From: Buchnera aphidicola (Hyadaphis tataricae)
Lineage (GTDB): Bacteria > Pseudomonadota > Gammaproteobacteria > Enterobacterales > Enterobacteriaceae
Assembly: GCF_005081445.1 (NCBI RefSeq)
Contig: NZ_CP034873.1
Span: 558,001-622,000 of the forward strand
Reading direction: 5' to 3'
Length of the DNA stretch: 64,000 nucleotides
In this document: positions 61,271 through 64,000 of the stretch, one piece after another
How positions within the stretch are numbered: position 1 is the first letter of the stretch
How the letters are laid out: every line of letters begins with the position of its first letter
Notes under the pieces: model-generated
What the model was told of the DNA's origin: nothing
Seen by the model: the letters and a program-made list of their open reading frames with translations, nothing else
Databases searched by the model: none
Translations under genes and position numbers: made by a program

Positions 61271-61344
61271 GGTGGCTAATGGGATTTGAACCCATGACCA
61301 CTGGAATCACAATCCAGAACTCTACCAACTGAGCTATAGCCACC
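61271..61344 (-). tRNA. tRNA-His (anticodon GTG)
   Basis: Matches E. coli hisR: acceptor GGTGGCT / AGCCACC with the extra 5' G-1 opposite C73, anticodon arm CTGGATTGTGATTCCAG and T arm ATGGGTTCAAATCCCAT. The G-1 is gene-encoded. No CCA is encoded. Confidence 0.97.
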
Positions 61345-61386
61345 AATTGAAAAAAATAACAGATTATATTTTATTTTTTGAAAAAG

Positions 61387-61460
61387 TGCGCTCGACAGGA
61401 TTTGAACCTGACACCTCTACCTTCGGAAGGTAGCGCTCTATCCAAATGAGCTACGAGCGC
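61387..61460 (-). tRNA. tRNA-Arg (anticodon CCG)
   Basis: Matches E. coli argX: acceptor GCGCTCG / CGAGCGC, anticodon arm CTACCTTCCGAAGGTAG and T arm CAGGTTCAAATCCTG. It reads CGG, a rare codon in an AT-rich genome. The discriminator is A (G in E. coli argX) and no CCA is encoded. First of the argX-hisR-proM group; leuT, between hisR and proM in E. coli, is missing. Confidence 0.96.
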
Positions 61461-61545
61461 ATCGATGCAAACCTATTTAGATTCTAAAATTAATCGACTT
61501 TAATGTCCAGCTTTTTTTTGTAGAAAAACAAAAAACTTTTAATAT

Positions 61546-62805
61546 TTAAGAACGTTTCATCATATCAAAAAATTCATCATTAGTTTTTGTCATTGAAAGT
61601 TTATTGATTAAAAATTCCATTGCATCTATTTCACTCATAGGATGCATTATTTTTCTTAAAATCCACATTTTTTGCAATTCTTCTGGGAAAGTTAGTAGTT
61701 CCTCTTTTCGAGTTCCAGATCGATTATAATCAATTGCTGGAAATACACGTTTTTCAGCAATTTTTCTAGATAACGGTAATTCCATATTTCCGGTTCCTTT
61801 AAATTCTTCATAAATCACTTCATCCATTTTTGAACCTGTATCAACTAATGCTGTAGCAATAATAGTTAAACTTCCTCCTTCTTCTACATTACGTGCAGCT
61901 CCAAAAAAACGTTTAGGTCTATGCAAAGCATTAGCATCCACACCGCCTGTTAAAACTTTTCCTGATGCTGGTACAACGGTATTGTAAGCGCGAGCTAAAC
62001 GAGTAATAGAATCTAATAAAATAATTACATCTTTTTTATGTTCTACTAATCTTTTGGCTTTTTCAATAACCATTTCAGCAACTTGAACATGTCTCGATGC
62101 TGGTTCGTCAAAAGTAGACGCTACCACTTCCCCTTTAACCAATCGTTGCATTTCAGTAACTTCTTCTGGTCTTTCATCAATCAACAAAACCATTAAAACA
62201 CAATCTGGATGATTATAAGCAATACTTTGAGCTATATTTTGAAGTAATATTGTTTTACCAGCTTTTGGAGGTGCTACAATTAAGCCTCTTTGTCCTCTTC
62301 CAATCGGTGATGCTAAATCTAAAACTCTTGCAGTTAAATCTTCAGTAGAACCGTTTCCACGTTCCATTCTCAATCTAGAATTAGCATGCAATGGCGTTAG
62401 GTTTTCAAATAAAATTTTGCTTCTTGCATTCTCAGGTTTATCATAGTTTACTTCGTTTACTTTTAGTAAAGCAAAATATCTTTCACCTTCTTTAGGAGGT
62501 CTGATTTTTCCAGAAATTGTATCACCTGTACGTAAATTAAATCTTCGAATCTGACTTGGTGAAACATAAATATCGTCAGGACCAGCTAAATAAGAACTAT
62601 CAGCGGATCGTAAAAAACCAAATCCGTCTTGCAATATTTCTAAAACACCGTCTCCAAAAATATCTTCTCCACTTTTTGCATGTTGTTTAAGGATGGCAAA
62701 AATAATATCTTGTTTACGCATACGCGCTAAATTTTCCAACCCCATTTTTTCACCAAGAGTAATTAATTCAGAAACTGGCGTATTTTTAAGTGCGGTAAGA
62801 TTCAT
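61546..62805 (-). CDS. rho: Transcription termination factor Rho
   Basis: Hexameric RNA helicase terminating transcription. It has 419 residues, the E. coli length. An N-terminal RNA-binding OB domain (about 48-125) includes [30 protein letters not shown] (F62, F64). Walker A APPKAGKT is near 178-185, Walker B ILLDSITR near 262-269, the Q-loop [10 protein letters not shown] near 285-294 and R-loop near 322-326. Few strong intrinsic terminators are seen in the window, so Rho may matter more. It is downstream of trxA as in E. coli. Confidence 0.98.
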   Translation of the reverse strand: MNLTALKNTPVSELITLGEKMGLENLARMRKQDIIFAILKQHAKSGEDIFGDGVLEILQDGFGFLRSADSSYLAGPDDIYVSPSQIRRFNLRTGDTISGKIRPPKEGERYFALLKVNEVNYDKPENARSKILFENLTPLHANSRLRMERGNGSTEDLTARVLDLASPIGRGQRGLIVAPPKAGKTILLQNIAQSIAYNHPDCVLMVLLIDERPEEVTEMQRLVKGEVVASTFDEPASRHVQVAEMVIEKAKRLVEHKKDVIILLDSITRLARAYNTVVPASGKVLTGGVDANALHRPKRFFGAARNVEEGGSLTIIATALVDTGSKMDEVIYEEFKGTGNMELPLSRKIAEKRVFPAIDYNRSGTRKEELLTFPEELQKMWILRKIMHPMSEIDAMEFLINKLSMTKTNDEFFDMMKRS

Positions 62806-62873
62806 AATGGTGGGTTCTTAGTAAAATCGGGGTAAATCTCGAAATCAAAATTATTACATAATTTTAAAATTTA

Positions 62874-63209
62874 TTAGTGCTTTTTATTAATGTTTTCATC
62901 TAAAAAATTTTTCAGCTGTAACTTAGAAATAGCTCCTACTTTAGTAGCAAGAATTTTGCTATCATAAAATAAGAGTAATGTAGGAATGCTTCTAATAGAA
63001 TACAGAGGAGGAGTATTTTTATTTTTTTCTATGTTTAATTTTCCAACAATAATTGTATTAGAATATTCTTGTGATATTTCATTTAATATAGGTGCTAAAA
63101 TTTTACAAGGATTACACCATTCAGCCCAAAAATCTACCAAAATGAAACCTTTTGTTCGTAAAACTTGTTCTTCAAAATTATCATCATTTAGTTCAATTAT
63201 GTTATGCAT
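62874..63209 (-). CDS. trxA: Thioredoxin 1 with WCNPC active site
   Basis: A disulfide reductase for ribonucleotide reductase, PAPS reductase and others. It has 111 residues (E. coli 109). ATG at 63209 gives [12 protein letters not shown], aligning with E. coli; a TTG at 63224 could add five residues. The redox pair is Cys32 and Cys35, but the motif reads WCNPC, with Asn33 in place of the near-invariant Gly. Asp26 and cis-Pro76 are conserved. It is upstream of rho, as in E. coli; rhlB is missing on the other side. Confidence 0.96.
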   Translation of the reverse strand: MHNIIELNDDNFEEQVLRTKGFILVDFWAEWCNPCKILAPILNEISQEYSNTIIVGKLNIEKNKNTPPLYSIRSIPTLLLFYDSKILATKVGAISKLQLKNFLDENINKKH

Positions 63210-63351
63210 TTTATTATTACTCAAGATTAATCAGTGTACAAAATAAAAAATTTCATTTTTTATACTTAGACGTAAAAAGTATATTATTTAATAATATCAT
63301 TTTTAAAAATTTTTTAAAACTAAATTTAAAAAATTATTTATAAGTATTGTG

Positions 63352-64000
63352 TTATAAAATATTTTTGTCCCATTCTAAATCTTCTGGAGGTAGCTCAAAT
63401 AAAAACCTGCTAGGAGACATATTTAAAATTTGTCCATATTGCGTTTTTCTTATGCAATAAGTAAAAAATAATTGTTTTTTTGCTCTAGTTATACCAACAT
63501 ATGTTAATCTTCTTTCTTCTTCTATATTATTGTTATCAATACTTTTATAATTCGGCAAAATTCCTTCACACATTCCTATTATAAATACTGAAGAAAATTC
63601 TAAACCTTTAGACGCATGTAATGTCATTAATTGGACTTGATTATTTGTTTCCTCTTGATTCAAATGATTTTTTTTAATAACATCACGTAATGACATTTTT
63701 GTAACAATTTTTGACAAATTCATGGGTTTTTCAAATTCGTTTCCTTCAATCATCTGTTTTAACCATTCAGATAAAGTATTAATATTATTTATACTATTTG
63801 TAATTTTTTTTGGTTCTTTTAAAATTTTAGACAACCATGACTCATATTTTATTTCTTTAATAATTATATCTAATATTTCTGATGGATTAGAGTAAGATAA
63901 CTCATGGAATTTGTTTATTAAAGTTACGAATTTTTTTATCTTGTTAATAGTGTTTTGATTTAAAAAAGATGGTTTTTGAAGATTATTGCTTATTTGAAAA
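63352..64000 (-). CDS. rep: ATP-dependent DNA helicase Rep, C-terminal part (runs off the window)
   Basis: Rep is a 3'-5' superfamily 1 helicase that clears proteins ahead of forks and binds DnaB. About 215 C-terminal codons are visible; the 5' end lies beyond base 64000. Motif V/VI sequences are intact: QLMTLHASKGLEFSSVFIIG (T, H, K-G-L-E-F) and EEERRLTYVGITRAKKQL (Y-V-G-I-T-R-A). The protein ends soon after FELPPEDLEWDKNIL, shorter than E. coli, whose last stretch mediates the DnaB contact. Confidence 0.95.
   Translation of the reverse strand, partial: FQISNNLQKPSFLNQNTINKIKKFVTLINKFHELSYSNPSEILDIIIKEIKYESWLSKILKEPKKITNSINNINTLSEWLKQMIEGNEFEKPMNLSKIVTKMSLRDVIKKNHLNQEETNNQVQLMTLHASKGLEFSSVFIIGMCEGILPNYKSIDNNNIEEERRLTYVGITRAKKQLFFTYCIRKTQYGQILNMSPSRFLFELPPEDLEWDKNIL

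Overview
This window looks like part of the chromosome of Buchnera aphidicola, the obligate endosymbiont of aphids. Coding sequence is strongly AT-rich, intergenic DNA is almost pure A/T, proteins are Lys/Asn/Ile-rich, and nearly every protein is a recognisable ortholog of an Escherichia coli protein. Gene order is E. coli-like but stripped down. I see no insertion sequence, prophage, CRISPR array, plasmid function or defence system. The aphid host cannot be fixed from the window, although retention of mtlA, mtlD, bioH and ynfM fits an Aphidinae symbiont.

Layout. 1-3990 (minus): the str operon end (fusA partial, rpsG, rpsL), the tRNA-thiolation relay tusBCD, and fkpA. 4983-10147: tsgA, trpS, rpe, aroB, aroK. 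10553-14305: tRNA-Ser, then deoD, deoB, prfC. 15308-17386: nfuA, bioH, ssb. 17902-24906: dnaB, gshB, ruvX, yggS, hemW, trmB, mutY, yggX. 24991-27605: murI, sbcB, yeeX. 27646-30764: tRNA-Asn, tRNA-Ile2(CAU), pyrE, dut, cysQ, rplI, rpsR. 30852-38249: rpsF, rnr, purA, hflC, hflK, miaA. 38250-39913: a long eroded gap. 39914-45598: mtlD, mtlA, pgi, orn. 45687-52597: tRNA-Gly, amiB, rpmE, hslVU, ibpA, fpr, epmA, coaD. 52706-54141: an orphan gene broken by a poly(A) frameshift. 54308-61152: rsmJ, pitA, ynfM, dapF, cyaY, hemC, hemD. 61170-61460: tRNA-Pro, tRNA-His and tRNA-Arg. 61546-64000: rho, trxA and rep (partial).

The genes cover the services expected of this symbiont. These are the aromatic pathway (aroB, aroK), lysine/peptidoglycan (dapF, murI), siroheme and sulfur (hemCD, cysQ), sugar entry (mtlA, mtlD, pgi, rpe), nucleotides (purA, pyrE, dut, deoBD), a reduced replication/repair set (dnaB, ssb, rep, mutY, sbcB), translation, and proteostasis (hslVU, ibpA, hflKC, fkpA).

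The main finding is a pair of genes interrupted at nine-base poly(A) tracts, where one extra A restores the frame. In amiB the tract separates the signal peptide from the amidase domain. In the orphan gene it splits a predicted 478-residue protein into two apparent ORFs. This fits the transcriptional slippage known from Buchnera. Other points are a 1.66 kb graveyard where mutL would be expected, a WCNPC thioredoxin active site, a sigma-32-like promoter at ibpA whose spacer is a poly(A) run, and loss of priA, priB, hfq, dam, slmA and mtlR from their ancestral neighbourhoods. I found no new multi-gene system; the orphan gene is the best candidate for undescribed biology.
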